The translations under genes and the position numbers were made by a program. The notes beneath the pieces were generated by a model that worked only from the letters and a program-made list of their open reading frames with translations, was not told where the DNA came from and did no database searches. A DNA stretch of 64,000 nucleotides from NCBI RefSeq assembly GCF_024706985.1, contig NZ_JAMCCX010000072.1, positions 1 to 64,000 on the forward strand, in the 5' to 3' direction. Shown here piece after piece: positions 44,935 through 54,116 of this stretch. How positions within the stretch are numbered: the first letter of the stretch is position 1; the number at the start of each line of letters is the position of its first letter. The stretch is from Alicyclobacillus sp. SP_1. Its GTDB lineage: Bacteria > Bacillota > Bacilli > Alicyclobacillales > Alicyclobacillaceae.

Positions 44935-46383
44935 TTAGCCGTGGACGGCGGAGAATCCGGGCACCCCGTCAAAAGTATAGAGATTCTCCGACTTGATAAT
45001 GTCGAATCCTGCCTCCAACACGCGCCGCTGCAACTCAACCACTTGCGTGGGCGTCACTGTGCTCTCACTGGCACTGCGAAAACGGCACCGCCAGTGGTCT
45101 GTACAAAACGTTTCCGGCAGCCCATTCGGCCAGACTTTGATGCCACGGTTAGTAATCACTTCCAAGCGAAGGTCGTCTACTGACACTTTTCGAAGCGCTT
45201 CCCCGAGATGATCCGGCAAACCTGGTCCCCAGTCCAAAAACAAGTCGGTACCAACTAACTGCTTCACTTCCACTTTGGACGCAATTTTGCTTTCTGTATG
45301 GCTCATCCGTTCGTTGGACGTAGCCGTGTACGTCACCGGCTTGAGATGTGAGGGAAGTTTGCCAAGCCGTTCAATGACGGCTTCCGCGAATTGACTGGTG
45401 CCTACCCGGACGCGACTTGCTCCCTCGCGATACACATCCTCCGTGTGAACCCCCTCTTCGAGGGTAGTTAGCCACGCGTTGTGAACCTTGGTCGCCACAT
45501 CCGGCTGCCCAATGTGCACTAACATCATCACGGCCGCCAGCAGCAAACCGGATGGATTGGCCACATTCTGCCCGGCCAAAACCGGTGCAGAACCATGAAT
45601 CGCTTCGAACATCGCATAGTGGTCGCCCATGTTGGCGGAAGGTGCCAGACCAACAGAACCAGACATTTGTGCCGTCACGTCCGACAGCACATCCCCGTAC
45701 AGATTGGGCATGACAATCACGTCAAATGCCTCCGGAGTCGTTGCCAGCCGCGCTGCGCCAATGTCGACAATCCACGCATCATGTTCAATCTCTGGGTATT
45801 CTTTGGCAACTTCATCAAACACATGGTGAAACAGTCCGTCGGTCAGTTTCATGATGTTGTCCTTGACAAAGCATGTCACGCGCTTGCGGCCGTGACGCTT
45901 GGCGTATTCAAATGCATATCGAATGACTCTTTCCGATCCCGGTTGGGTAATGAGTTTCAGGCACTGATACACCTGCTTGGTTTGCCGGTGCTCAATGCCT
46001 GCGTACAAGTCCTCTTCGTTCTCGCGGACAATCACCACATCCATTTTGGGATGCTTTGTTTCGACGAACGGGCTGTAGGAAATCGCTGGACGAACGTTTG
46101 CATACAGGTTAAAGGCCTTGCGTGCGGTGACGTTAAGACTCTTGTATCCGCCACCTTGAGGGGTCGTGATAGGAGCTTTGAGAAACACTTTCGTCCTTTG
46201 CAAACTTTCCCATGCACCCGGATGAATTCCCGTATCGACCCCACTTTGATAGACCTTCTCGCCAATTTGAATCTCCTCAATCTCCAACTGCGCTCCGGCA
46301 GCTTCGAGAATCGCAAGGGTGGCTTTCATAATCTCCGGTCCAATACCGTCTCCGTACGCCACACTGATGGGTGTTTTGCTCAT
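44935..46383 (-). CDS. icd: isocitrate dehydrogenase (NADP), Thermus/alpha-proteobacterial type
   Basis: 482-aa beta-decarboxylating dehydrogenase: SVAYGDGIGPEI, KAPITTPQGGGYKSLNV, VRENEEDLYAGIEHRQT, IVMPNLYGDVLSD and EAIHGSAPVLAGQNVANPSG. The core (about 340 residues) looks like isopropylmalate/isocitrate dehydrogenases, and the extra 130-residue C-terminal domain is characteristic of the Thermus-type isocitrate dehydrogenase of the TCA cycle. ATG 46383 follows TTAGGAGG. Monocistronic. A homoisocitrate or tartrate enzyme is less likely given the C-terminal extension. Confidence 0.88.
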   Translation of the reverse strand: MSKTPISVAYGDGIGPEIMKATLAILEAAGAQLEIEEIQIGEKVYQSGVDTGIHPGAWESLQRTKVFLKAPITTPQGGGYKSLNVTARKAFNLYANVRPAISYSPFVETKHPKMDVVIVRENEEDLYAGIEHRQTKQVYQCLKLITQPGSERVIRYAFEYAKRHGRKRVTCFVKDNIMKLTDGLFHHVFDEVAKEYPEIEHDAWIVDIGAARLATTPEAFDVIVMPNLYGDVLSDVTAQMSGSVGLAPSANMGDHYAMFEAIHGSAPVLAGQNVANPSGLLLAAVMMLVHIGQPDVATKVHNAWLTTLEEGVHTEDVYREGASRVRVGTSQFAEAVIERLGKLPSHLKPVTYTATSNERMSHTESKIASKVEVKQLVGTDLFLDWGPGLPDHLGEALRKVSVDDLRLEVITNRGIKVWPNGLPETFCTDHWRCRFRSASESTVTPTQVVELQRRVLEAGFDIIKSENLYTFDGVPGFSAVHG

Positions 46384-46510
46384 GTTATCAACCTCCTAAA
46401 AATGATGAACTACCTCGAAGCGCAATCGGCATCCTGGATTTCCTGACTAGTATTCAACCATTTCATCTCCGTCAATCCGCCGAGCGAACCGCCCGCAACG
46501 CACCCTTGAC

Positions 46511-46563
46511 AACAACAAAACCGGAGTCGTCACGTACCCTCGATGGGCACCCGACGCTCCGGT
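46511..46563 (-). terminator. intrinsic terminator after the DUF2294 gene
   Basis: Read on the minus strand, ACCGGAG (46557-46563) and CTCCGGT (46520-46526) close a long imperfect hairpin with an inner GACG/CGTC-type pairing, followed by TTTGTTGTTGT. It lies about 60 bases after the DUF2294 stop. Confidence 0.75.
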
Positions 46564-46625
46564 ATACTTTCGGCTTCCCCACAGATGGGGATTCCTAATG
46601 GTCGACCGTCATTGGCGAACAAAGA

Positions 46626-46979
46626 CTAGACAATATTCAGTGGCTCCTCAAGCAGAAAAACCATGACCCGTTCTCCAGTGCGCGTGCTGATATCTGTGAA
46701 AAAACTGGCAACACCGACTCCCGTGGCATCTTCCACCAACTTACGAAGTTGCGGTTCACCCGACGCCACCAAATCCGCCCGCATGCGCTTTATGGACAGC
46801 AGACCTTCCAACGTCCGCGCCAACTGTTGCTCCGCAGGTGTCAGAATGCCTTTCAGCACGACAACGACCATATTCCGCAAAATGTCCGTTTTCACCAACA
46901 GCGGACCACGGCCAAGGTACTCTTTTTCCCATTGCGTGAGTGCCTTGCTGATGCTGTCTTCAATTTCGCCTTTCGACAA
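46626..46979 (-). CDS. DUF2294 family protein
   Basis: 117 aa. The family pattern is visible: LLVKTDILRNMVVVVLKGILTPAEQQLARTLEG followed by RMRADLV and VEDATGVGVASFFTDIST. DUF2294 proteins are common in Bacillales with no assigned role. The start is TTG 46979, seven bases after GGAGG (within GGAGGTGGAAGT); the frame is open to 47069 without homology. Transcribed away from the PIG-L gene. Confidence 0.8.
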   Translation of the reverse strand: MSKGEIEDSISKALTQWEKEYLGRGPLLVKTDILRNMVVVVLKGILTPAEQQLARTLEGLLSIKRMRADLVASGEPQLRKLVEDATGVGVASFFTDISTRTGERVMVFLLEEPLNIV

Positions 46980-47199
46980 ACTTCCACCTCCACACAAAAA
47001 ATCGGCTCCCCCCTTGAACGTGGAGTGTAAGACCGATGTCCTTTCACAGCTGCACTCTCTGCTCCCCACTCTCCGTTCCTTCGTCCTTCTTCGGCCGCTG
47101 AAACGTCTAGCTCACAGAGGTGATTCTGCCCGTCCATCCCTCGGTAATCCGCCGTGTTCCAGTATAACAACTGGGGTCTAGGAGTCAATAGAAGGATGA

Positions 47200-47260
47200 C
47201 GAAGCGCTTCGACAGGATTTCTATAAGGCCAGCCCGAATATATAATCCGTAAGCGCTTAC
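47200..47260. promoter_or_regulatory. pair of palindromic LacI/CcpA-like operators around a promoter
   Basis: Two perfect 12-bp palindromes share the core AAGCGCTT: CGAAGCGCTTCG (47200-47211) and GTAAGCGCTTAC (47249-47260), with centres 49 bases apart. TATAAT at 47241-47246 lies between them, right before the second site. The core resembles catabolite-responsive elements and LacI-family operators. Together they likely control the PIG-L deacetylase and sugar transporter genes. The rest of the 46980-47340 gap shows no gene. Confidence 0.65.
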
Positions 47261-47340
47261 TTTATCGTTTGTCTCTTGCCGACTCAGACTCTGTACGAAA
47301 AAATGTGCTTACTGTCAACATCGATTAGGAGGTTACGGGT

Positions 47341-48105
47341 GTGAACTTGCGAGACCTATTGGCACTGCCGAGTATTTTAGACGTGAAACGAGTTATCGCC
47401 GTTCAGCCACACCCGGATGACAACGAAGTGAACGCTGCCGGAACCCTGATGAAGCTTAGTCGAGCGGGATGCGAAGTCATCTATGTAACGGTGACGGACG
47501 GCCGCGCGGGAGGCTGGCCAAGTGTGCAGAATCCGGAAGAGATTGTCCGTGTCCGGACCGAGGAAAAGCGCGAGGCTGGCTTAAAAATTGGCGTGGCGAA
47601 GCATATCGACCTTGGCTTTCCAGACGGTGGTGACTACTCTGGCGAAGAGGTGACCTTGCGACTGGTGGAAATTTTTCGCCAAGAACGACCGGAACTCGTT
47701 TTCTGTGTTGACCCATGGATGCCGTATGAGGCGCACCCGGACCACATCAAAGTCGGTCACGCCGTGGCGAAAGCAATTCTGTTTTCCAACAATGCGATAC
47801 TTTATCCGCCGTCCGCCGACTGCTCGGCCAGCCCATACCAAGTTCCGCAAATCGCATGGTATGCGACCAGTTACCCAAATACACACGTTGACATCACAAA
47901 CGAATTTGAAGAAAAGTTAGAATCCATACTGGCTCATCGCAGTCAATTTGACAACGAGACCTGGCCTTTGGTGAAACAGTATTTTGAATTGTCTGCAGAA
48001 TCAGCATTCCAGCTCTTGAGCCCTTCATCCAAAGGGCGTGCAGAGTCGTTTAAAGTTCTGTCCAACTTAGAATTACACTCAATTCCAAGCACGATTTTCA
48101 GCTAA
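47341..48105 (+). CDS. PIG-L family deacetylase (LmbE/BshB-like)
   Basis: 254-aa zinc N-acetylglucosaminyl deacetylase fold. AVQPHPDDNEV carries the HPDD zinc motif, VTVTDGRAGG follows, and EAHPDHIKVGHAV supplies the second His. Such enzymes remove acetyl groups from GlcNAc derivatives (bacillithiol BshB, chitobiose deacetylases, lipid-linked sugars). Start GTG 47341, eight bases after AGGAGG. Followed 12 bases later by a sugar-type symporter, so the substrate is probably an imported N-acetylated sugar (inference). Confidence 0.88.
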   Translation: MNLRDLLALPSILDVKRVIAVQPHPDDNEVNAAGTLMKLSRAGCEVIYVTVTDGRAGGWPSVQNPEEIVRVRTEEKREAGLKIGVAKHIDLGFPDGGDYSGEEVTLRLVEIFRQERPELVFCVDPWMPYEAHPDHIKVGHAVAKAILFSNNAILYPPSADCSASPYQVPQIAWYATSYPNTHVDITNEFEEKLESILAHRSQFDNETWPLVKQYFELSAESAFQLLSPSSKGRAESFKVLSNLELHSIPSTIFS

Positions 48106-48117
48106 GGAGATGTCCAG

Positions 48118-49479
48118 ATGGTCTCTCTCAAAAAGCGCCTGGCATACAGCAGCAACCAGATTGGCGTCAACTTACTGTGGCAAGCATTCAATACGGTCGC
48201 CGTCTTTTTCTACGTCACGCATCTGCACGTCTCCGCCACTCTGATTTCTGCAGGTCTGATTGTTTATGGCATCATCAACGCGTTCCTCAACCTCATAGCA
48301 GGACATATCAGTGACCGAACCAATCTCCGAATGGGGCGCCGAATTCCTTACATCGTCTTCGGCGGCCTGCCGCTGGTCGTTCTGTTCTATCTGCTTTTTC
48401 ATCCGCTTGTTCACAGTAGAGAAGCGCTGCTCTATTACTTTTTGATAGTCACGCTCTTATTCGACCTGTGCTACACCTTCGTCGCTCTGAACATCGGGGC
48501 GCTCTTTCCGGAGATGTATCCATCTGCGAAAGAACGTTCTAGTGTCGTCGCCTTGCAGCAGTTTTTCGGAATTGTCGGTCTAATCCTCGGGGTTGCCCTC
48601 TCCAAATCGCTCGGTCAGTCCGTCGGCTGGTCAGCTATGGCCATTCTCTTTGCGGCGATCACTGTCATCACTATCTACATCTCACTGTATGGCTCTTTTG
48701 AGAACCCTGCGTATCGAAAAACCTCCCTACGCCTCAGAGAAGCCGTGCGCGAGACATTCCGCAACAAACAGTTTGTGTACTATGTCCTTGCCAGTCTCTT
48801 CATTCAATTGACGACGACGATGTTCGTCACCGATTCATCGTTTTATAGCCAATACGTAGTTCGACTGAGCCCTCTGCAAAGTTCGCTATTTCTCGGTTCC
48901 ATGTTCATCGTGGCCATCCCACTCTCGTTTGTGTGGTCTCGAATCGCTCTAAAAACCGCAAATATTCACGGTACGATGCTTGCCACCGTCTTGTTCGGAC
49001 TGATTTCGATAGCTTTTTATTTCGACCGTACATCAATTGCGGTCATTCTGACTGGGACATGTCTCGGGGTAGGTATTGCCGGATTTCTCGTCATGATGAA
49101 CCTACTGTTAGCGGAAGTCATCGACAACGACGCACGCACAACAGGCAAACGGCGTGAAGGTATGTACTACGGCATGAACGGCTTCATTGTCCGCATTGGC
49201 ATGTCGCTTCAATATGCCATTATGGGCATTTTCTTCTGGTGGACCGGATTTCAGTCGACTCGACCCGTTCCCACCGGTCGAACCATCCTCGGCTTTCGTC
49301 TGTTGATGGGAGGACTCCCTCTGTTGCTTCTCATGATTGCCTTTCTGTTTTTGATGATGTATCGGCACGACTGGAAGAAAGGAGGAGATTCACGACCGTC
49401 TGCGTCTCATCCAAACTCTCTCATTCTTCCAGGCCCAACTTCTCCATCTCCTGTTGAAACAACTTCTGAAGGCGTGTGA
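48118..49479 (+). CDS. GPH-family (sodium-galactoside-type) MFS symporter
   Basis: 453-aa carrier with about 12 helices. The ISDRTNLRMGRRIPYIVFGG loop is the GPH/melibiose symporter signature. ATG 48118 follows AAGGAGATG. Co-transcribed with the PIG-L deacetylase, which suggests uptake of a glycoside or acetylated disaccharide. The C-terminal tail (about 25 Ser/Pro/Thr residues) overlaps the convergent uracil-DNA-glycosylase-like gene by 59 bases. Confidence 0.9.
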   Translation: MVSLKKRLAYSSNQIGVNLLWQAFNTVAVFFYVTHLHVSATLISAGLIVYGIINAFLNLIAGHISDRTNLRMGRRIPYIVFGGLPLVVLFYLLFHPLVHSREALLYYFLIVTLLFDLCYTFVALNIGALFPEMYPSAKERSSVVALQQFFGIVGLILGVALSKSLGQSVGWSAMAILFAAITVITIYISLYGSFENPAYRKTSLRLREAVRETFRNKQFVYYVLASLFIQLTTTMFVTDSSFYSQYVVRLSPLQSSLFLGSMFIVAIPLSFVWSRIALKTANIHGTMLATVLFGLISIAFYFDRTSIAVILTGTCLGVGIAGFLVMMNLLLAEVIDNDARTTGKRREGMYYGMNGFIVRIGMSLQYAIMGIFFWWTGFQSTRPVPTGRTILGFRLLMGGLPLLLLMIAFLFLMMYRHDWKKGGDSRPSASHPNSLILPGPTSPSPVETTSEGV

Positions 49480-50131
49480 CGACCGATTGGTAAGCAGGCT
49501 TGCTCCAATTGTTGTAGGACGGATGCGGTACGTCCGAGAGTACGGTCCAGTGCTTCGAGGAGACATTCGCGAGCCCAAAAAATTTCTGTGCAAAACGCCC
49601 GCACGGCACTATCACCAGGGTCCGATTCGAGAGAGCCTGCAACCGCTTCTGCAGGCTCTCTACCAAAATCTCTTGCACAATGGACCAGTCTTCGTCACGA
49701 TAAGCCACTGAACCGCCAGCTGTACGCAAATGGCCGAGGATGGACAGCAGCGCAGCATGCTCTTCTGCCAGTGCTGAATTTCCATAGGCAATCCGCTGCA
49801 TGGGAATCGGGCATACGTTCATTAATCCCACTCGCTGGATGGCGAGTGAGCTTGTGCGCTGCTCAACCTTCTGTCCGACCAATATTCCTAAAGCTACATG
49901 ACCGTACGCGTCCCCAAAGAGATGTTGAGTCATCGCTGCTCCCGAAGCTCCGCAAACAGGCGCACCGTACCTTAACTCCTGAATGTGAGGGCTCTCGAGT
50001 AGAAAGAGAAAGGTCGCAGAAGACGGCACAACGTCCCGCACTCGAAACTGCACAGCCAAGGCATTGCACTCTTGACGAAACAACTCTTTTTTACGGCGCC
50101 CCCAGTCGAATTCCACCTCCTGGTTCTCCAT
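49421..50131 (-). CDS. uracil-DNA-glycosylase-superfamily-like protein
   Basis: 236 aa. FLLESPHIQELRYGAPVCGASGAAM near the N terminus and SDVPHPSYNNWSK near the C terminus resemble the UDG fold (motif A region and the HPSxxN loop with catalytic-type His). VGLMNVCPIPMQRIAY lies between. Substrate not predictable. It has been seen by me only as a conserved-looking hypothetical; the UDG assignment is tentative. ATG 50131 follows AGGAGGCCCGTCTG. The gene end overlaps the convergent transporter gene by 59 bases. Confidence 0.7.
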   Translation of the reverse strand: MENQEVEFDWGRRKKELFRQECNALAVQFRVRDVVPSSATFLFLLESPHIQELRYGAPVCGASGAAMTQHLFGDAYGHVALGILVGQKVEQRTSSLAIQRVGLMNVCPIPMQRIAYGNSALAEEHAALLSILGHLRTAGGSVAYRDEDWSIVQEILVESLQKRLQALSNRTLVIVPCGRFAQKFFGLANVSSKHWTVLSDVPHPSYNNWSKPAYQSVVTRLQKLFQQEMEKLGLEE

Positions 50132-50219
50132 CAGACGGGCCTCCTAGCCAAAAGCCAAACATTGATTCAACAGTTTCCGTCAAATTCACTGCACCCTGTC
50201 ATTCGAAACTACTTCATTA

Positions 50220-51881
50220 CTACTTCATTGGATACGAACTTTTCAACGACACAATCTGATTGAAAACTTTACGGTCCGACCGAAAATCCTTCGGGTCTGC
50301 TTGGAAATACCCTTGCCGAACAAATTGAAACTTGTCATATGCCGCCACTTTTTCAAGGTCTTTGCCGACAAAACCGTGAAGTACTTCCAACGACTTGGGA
50401 TTGAGTCGACTCTTCAGGTCCACAGATGGCGACAACTCCTCTTCTGTGCCTTTCAGCAATGCTTCATACAGACGAAACTCTGCAGGAATCGCCGTATGGC
50501 CGTCAACCCAATGAATAGTCCCTTTCACCTTTCTCCCAGAAAAACCACTTCCACTTTTCGTCTCCGGGTCATACGTGCAATGGATTTCGACGACTCGTCC
50601 AAACTCGTCCTTGACAACATCCTCACAGCGGATGAAGTACGCATTCCGCAGACGAACCTCATTGCCTGGAAACAACCGAAAATATTTCGGCGGTGGAACT
50701 TCCATGAAGTCTTCCTGTTCAATGTAAATTTCTCGGGAGAAAGGAATTTGTTTGGTTCCCATCGACTCGTCTTCCGGATTAACTTCGGCATCCATCATCT
50801 CGACCCGTCCCTCTGGGTAGTTGGTGATGATGACCTTCAACGGGCGCAATACGGCCATCGCCCGTGGCACCTTGGGGCTCAAATCTTGGCGAATGTGATG
50901 TTCCAGCAACTTGTAATCAACTTCTCCTCCAGCGACAGTCACCCCTAGTTCACGCACAAACGAGCGGATAGCCTCTGGTGTAAACCCACGCCGGCGCAAT
51001 CCAGAGATAGTTGGCATGCGCGGGTCATCCCAACCGTCCACCAGGCCTTCGTCCACCAACTGCTTGAGCGAACGCTTGCTCATGATGGTATCCGTCAAAT
51101 TCAAACGACCGAATTCATATTGGCGAGGCACATGAGGCATTTCACACTCTCGGACGACCCAGTCATAGAGAGGCCGTTGGTCTTTAAACTCAAGCGTGCA
51201 GAGAGAATGTGACACGCCCTCGATGGCATCCTCCAAAGGGTGTGCGAAAGCATACATCGGATAGATGCACCACGTATCGCCCGTATTGTGGTGAAGGGCG
51301 TGGGAGATGCGATACAATACTGGGTCGCGCAAGTTCAGATTGGGCGACGCCATGTCCATCTTAGCCCTCAGTACCTTAGCGCCATCTGCAAATTGACCAT
51401 GACGCATCTGTTCGAACAGAACCAAATTCTCTTCGACTGGGCGAGAGCGAAATGGGCTGTTCAATCCCGGCTCGGTGAGCGTTCCTCGCGTCTCGCGAAT
51501 TTCGTCGGCCGACTGGTCATCGACGTACGCCAGTCCTTTTTGAATAAGGAGTACAGCACGCTGATACATCTCCTCAAAGTAGTCGGAAGCAAAAAACATC
51601 CCATCCCATTGATAACCGAGCCATTGCACATCTTCTTGAATGGCCTTCACGTATTCAGCGTCTTCCTTGAGTGGGTTCGTATCGTCAAACCGCAAATTGG
51701 TCTTTCCACCAAACTCTCTAGCAATCTCGAAATTGATAAAAATCGATTTTGCGTGACCAATGTGCAAATAGCCGTTTGGCTCAGGTGGAAACCGCGTGAC
51801 CACTTGCCGCACACGCCCACCTTTCACATCGTCACGAACGATTTCTCGAATAAAATCAGAGGCATTGAATGCTTCTTCCAT
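50220..51881 (-). CDS. glnS: glutaminyl-tRNA synthetase
   Basis: 553-aa class I synthetase that charges tRNA-Gln with Gln. [16 protein letters not shown] holds the HIGH motif, [15 protein letters not shown] the MSK motif, and [16 protein letters not shown] is specific for GlnRS. The C-terminal anticodon-binding beta barrels follow from about residue 340. Most Bacilli lack GlnRS and make Gln-tRNA through GatCAB, so its presence here is informative; GluRS confusion is unlikely because the GlnRS-specific DTNP and beta-barrel regions are complete. ATG 51881 follows AAAGGTTGATACG. Confidence 0.94.
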   Translation of the reverse strand: MEEAFNASDFIREIVRDDVKGGRVRQVVTRFPPEPNGYLHIGHAKSIFINFEIAREFGGKTNLRFDDTNPLKEDAEYVKAIQEDVQWLGYQWDGMFFASDYFEEMYQRAVLLIQKGLAYVDDQSADEIRETRGTLTEPGLNSPFRSRPVEENLVLFEQMRHGQFADGAKVLRAKMDMASPNLNLRDPVLYRISHALHHNTGDTWCIYPMYAFAHPLEDAIEGVSHSLCTLEFKDQRPLYDWVVRECEMPHVPRQYEFGRLNLTDTIMSKRSLKQLVDEGLVDGWDDPRMPTISGLRRRGFTPEAIRSFVRELGVTVAGGEVDYKLLEHHIRQDLSPKVPRAMAVLRPLKVIITNYPEGRVEMMDAEVNPEDESMGTKQIPFSREIYIEQEDFMEVPPPKYFRLFPGNEVRLRNAYFIRCEDVVKDEFGRVVEIHCTYDPETKSGSGFSGRKVKGTIHWVDGHTAIPAEFRLYEALLKGTEEELSPSVDLKSRLNPKSLEVLHGFVGKDLEKVAAYDKFQFVRQGYFQADPKDFRSDRKVFNQIVSLKSSYPMK

Positions 51882-52030
51882 CGTATCAACCTTTCCACAA
51901 AATCACGGTAAAATCATTTTGTCCATCATACCAGATGTCTGCACCAGAAAGGAGTTCTCTGACGCCTTGGCGAAAGAGAAAATCAAACATCACGTCAACC
52001 CTGCCCGTCCCTGAGAAAGGAATGATCCTC

Positions 52031-54034
52031 TTGCCCAAAATTGAAGATATTTTCTCCATGCCCATATGGGGGCAGTTAGAATTTGATACCGTTCGTCCCC
52101 GTCTGTACTTCAGTGAATCGCAGGCAGACAAGCGGTCAAACCGAACGCACCACCGAATCGTCATGATGGAAAAGCGCCATGGAGACACCCATGTTGTGCC
52201 GTTGACCTCCGGTCCGCACGATGTGCGTCCCATACCCTCGCCAGACGGAGAGTGGCTGATGTTTTTATCCCGCCGCTCTGGGAGTTCTCAAGTCTGGCGA
52301 CTCCCACTCAATGGTGGAGAACCGAGTCAGGTGACCTTTTTGCAGGGAGGTGTCAAAGACTTCGCATTTGCCCCTGACAGTTCCGGCTTGGTCGTGGTGG
52401 CACACGTGACCGCTTCGCGACTGGAGAAGGAGCAGGCCCTCGCGGAACCCGCGGTCGATGCCCCCGATGAAGCTTGGAATACCTACTACAACCGCGACGT
52501 CAAGCACATCCATCATGCATACTACAAACTGGACGGCGAAGGCTTCTTTGACCAAGGACGAGACCAGCTGGTCTGGGTGTCGCCGGGCGACTCAAACAGT
52601 GAGCCCGTACTGCTGACGAACGGCGAAGACATGTACTCAAGCCCAGTCTTTTCGGCGGATGGAAAATTCTTATTCTGCCTGCAGCGAGTCTACCAACCGA
52701 ACGACAGTCACCCGTCCATTACCCGCGTCAGACGACTGAATTGGTCGACACGCGAGTGGACGACTCTGGCTCTGCCGAATTGGTCCATCCATGACCTGCA
52801 GCCTTCTCCGGATGGACAATGGCTAGCCTTTTGTGCGAGCAAGCCTGAGGAACACGGCTATGGGCTCACCTCCCTCTATCAATGGAGCATCGCAAACGAA
52901 ACCTGGACCGACCTCTCCAGTGCAACCGACCGACCCGTCGGAGATGAGAGCGGATCGGACGTACCAGCGAGCTCCTCGGCCCGACCAGTTTGGAAAAACG
53001 GGCGATTGCTGATGCTTCTATCGGACGAAGGCAAGGTCGTCCTTACCGAATTCGACACACGCGGAGACGATAAGCCCCAGCGCCACTGGGAGGGTCGACA
53101 GGTGGTCTACGACTTCGCTGTGCGCGGAGACGAAGTTGCACTAGCCATTTCCGACCCAACGCACCCGTCTTGCATCGCTTGGAGAACTTTCGGAGATGAG
53201 GATGGACCCGTGACCTTCGCCCCCACGCCGTGGGACGACGGCAAAGACAGCGCCCCCACTAATCCGCAAGAAATCTGGGCGACCGAGTCGGACGGCAGCA
53301 AAGTTCACACGTGGTGCATGCAGCCCACCACTCCCGGGCCGCATCCTACCGTTCTGGAAATTCACGGCGGACCCATGTCGATGTACGGATACCGTTATTT
53401 CCATGAATTCCAATGCCTCGTGAATGCGGGGTATGCGGTCGTGTACACCAATCCACGCGGGTCTCAAGGCTACGGCAAAAGCTTCGGGGACGCGATTGTC
53501 GGAAAGTGGGGAGACAAAGACTACCGGGACGTCATGGCTGGTCTCGAATCAGCCCTCCACGCATGGCCAGCGCTCGACGCAGACCGCCTTGCCGTGGCAG
53601 GCGGTAGCTACGGAGGATTCATGGTCAACTGGATTATTTCCCATGATCAGCGCTTTAAAGCGGCTATCACGATGCGTTCCGTCGTCAATCGCTTCAGTGC
53701 GATGGGTTCGAGCGACATGGGTTGGCTCCGCGTGCCCCAGTATGGCACGAAGCCCTGGTGGGAAGAGCCCGAGCCTTATTGGCAGCAGTCGCCGTTGCGA
53801 TATGCATCCAACATTCACACGCCTCTCCTGATTGAGCATCAAGAGAAAGACTATCGACTGCCCATTGAGCAAGCAGAGCAGTTGTTTAGTGCACTGAAAT
53901 ACTTAGGCCGATCCGTCGAGATGGTCCTCTACCCGGAGGAGTCGCACGGTATGAGTCGAACGGGACGACCTTGGCACCGCGTGCATCGCTTGCTGACGAA
54001 CACGGCCTTCTTGGACCGCCACCTCAAAGAGTGA
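52031..54034 (+). CDS. S9 family prolyl oligopeptidase-like peptidase (acylaminoacyl peptidase type)
   Basis: 667 aa. An N-terminal beta-propeller with repeated PSPDGEWLMFLSRRSGSSQVW-type blades is followed by an alpha/beta hydrolase with the nucleophile in VAGGSYGGFMVNW (GxSxGG), Asp in IEHQEKDYRLP and His in PEESHGMSR. Cytoplasmic peptide hydrolase. TTG 52031 is preferred (GAAAGGA nine bases upstream); an ATG at 52022 is too close to that site. Divergent from glnS. Confidence 0.9.
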   Translation: MPKIEDIFSMPIWGQLEFDTVRPRLYFSESQADKRSNRTHHRIVMMEKRHGDTHVVPLTSGPHDVRPIPSPDGEWLMFLSRRSGSSQVWRLPLNGGEPSQVTFLQGGVKDFAFAPDSSGLVVVAHVTASRLEKEQALAEPAVDAPDEAWNTYYNRDVKHIHHAYYKLDGEGFFDQGRDQLVWVSPGDSNSEPVLLTNGEDMYSSPVFSADGKFLFCLQRVYQPNDSHPSITRVRRLNWSTREWTTLALPNWSIHDLQPSPDGQWLAFCASKPEEHGYGLTSLYQWSIANETWTDLSSATDRPVGDESGSDVPASSSARPVWKNGRLLMLLSDEGKVVLTEFDTRGDDKPQRHWEGRQVVYDFAVRGDEVALAISDPTHPSCIAWRTFGDEDGPVTFAPTPWDDGKDSAPTNPQEIWATESDGSKVHTWCMQPTTPGPHPTVLEIHGGPMSMYGYRYFHEFQCLVNAGYAVVYTNPRGSQGYGKSFGDAIVGKWGDKDYRDVMAGLESALHAWPALDADRLAVAGGSYGGFMVNWIISHDQRFKAAITMRSVVNRFSAMGSSDMGWLRVPQYGTKPWWEEPEPYWQQSPLRYASNIHTPLLIEHQEKDYRLPIEQAEQLFSALKYLGRSVEMVLYPEESHGMSRTGRPWHRVHRLLTNTAFLDRHLKE

Positions 54035-54116
54035 CGGTCCCGCCACCAACTTCGCGCTCCGCCAGCTTTGCGGGTCGCATCAACTTCGCGTTCCACCCAT
54101 TTACATGGAGCGCCGC

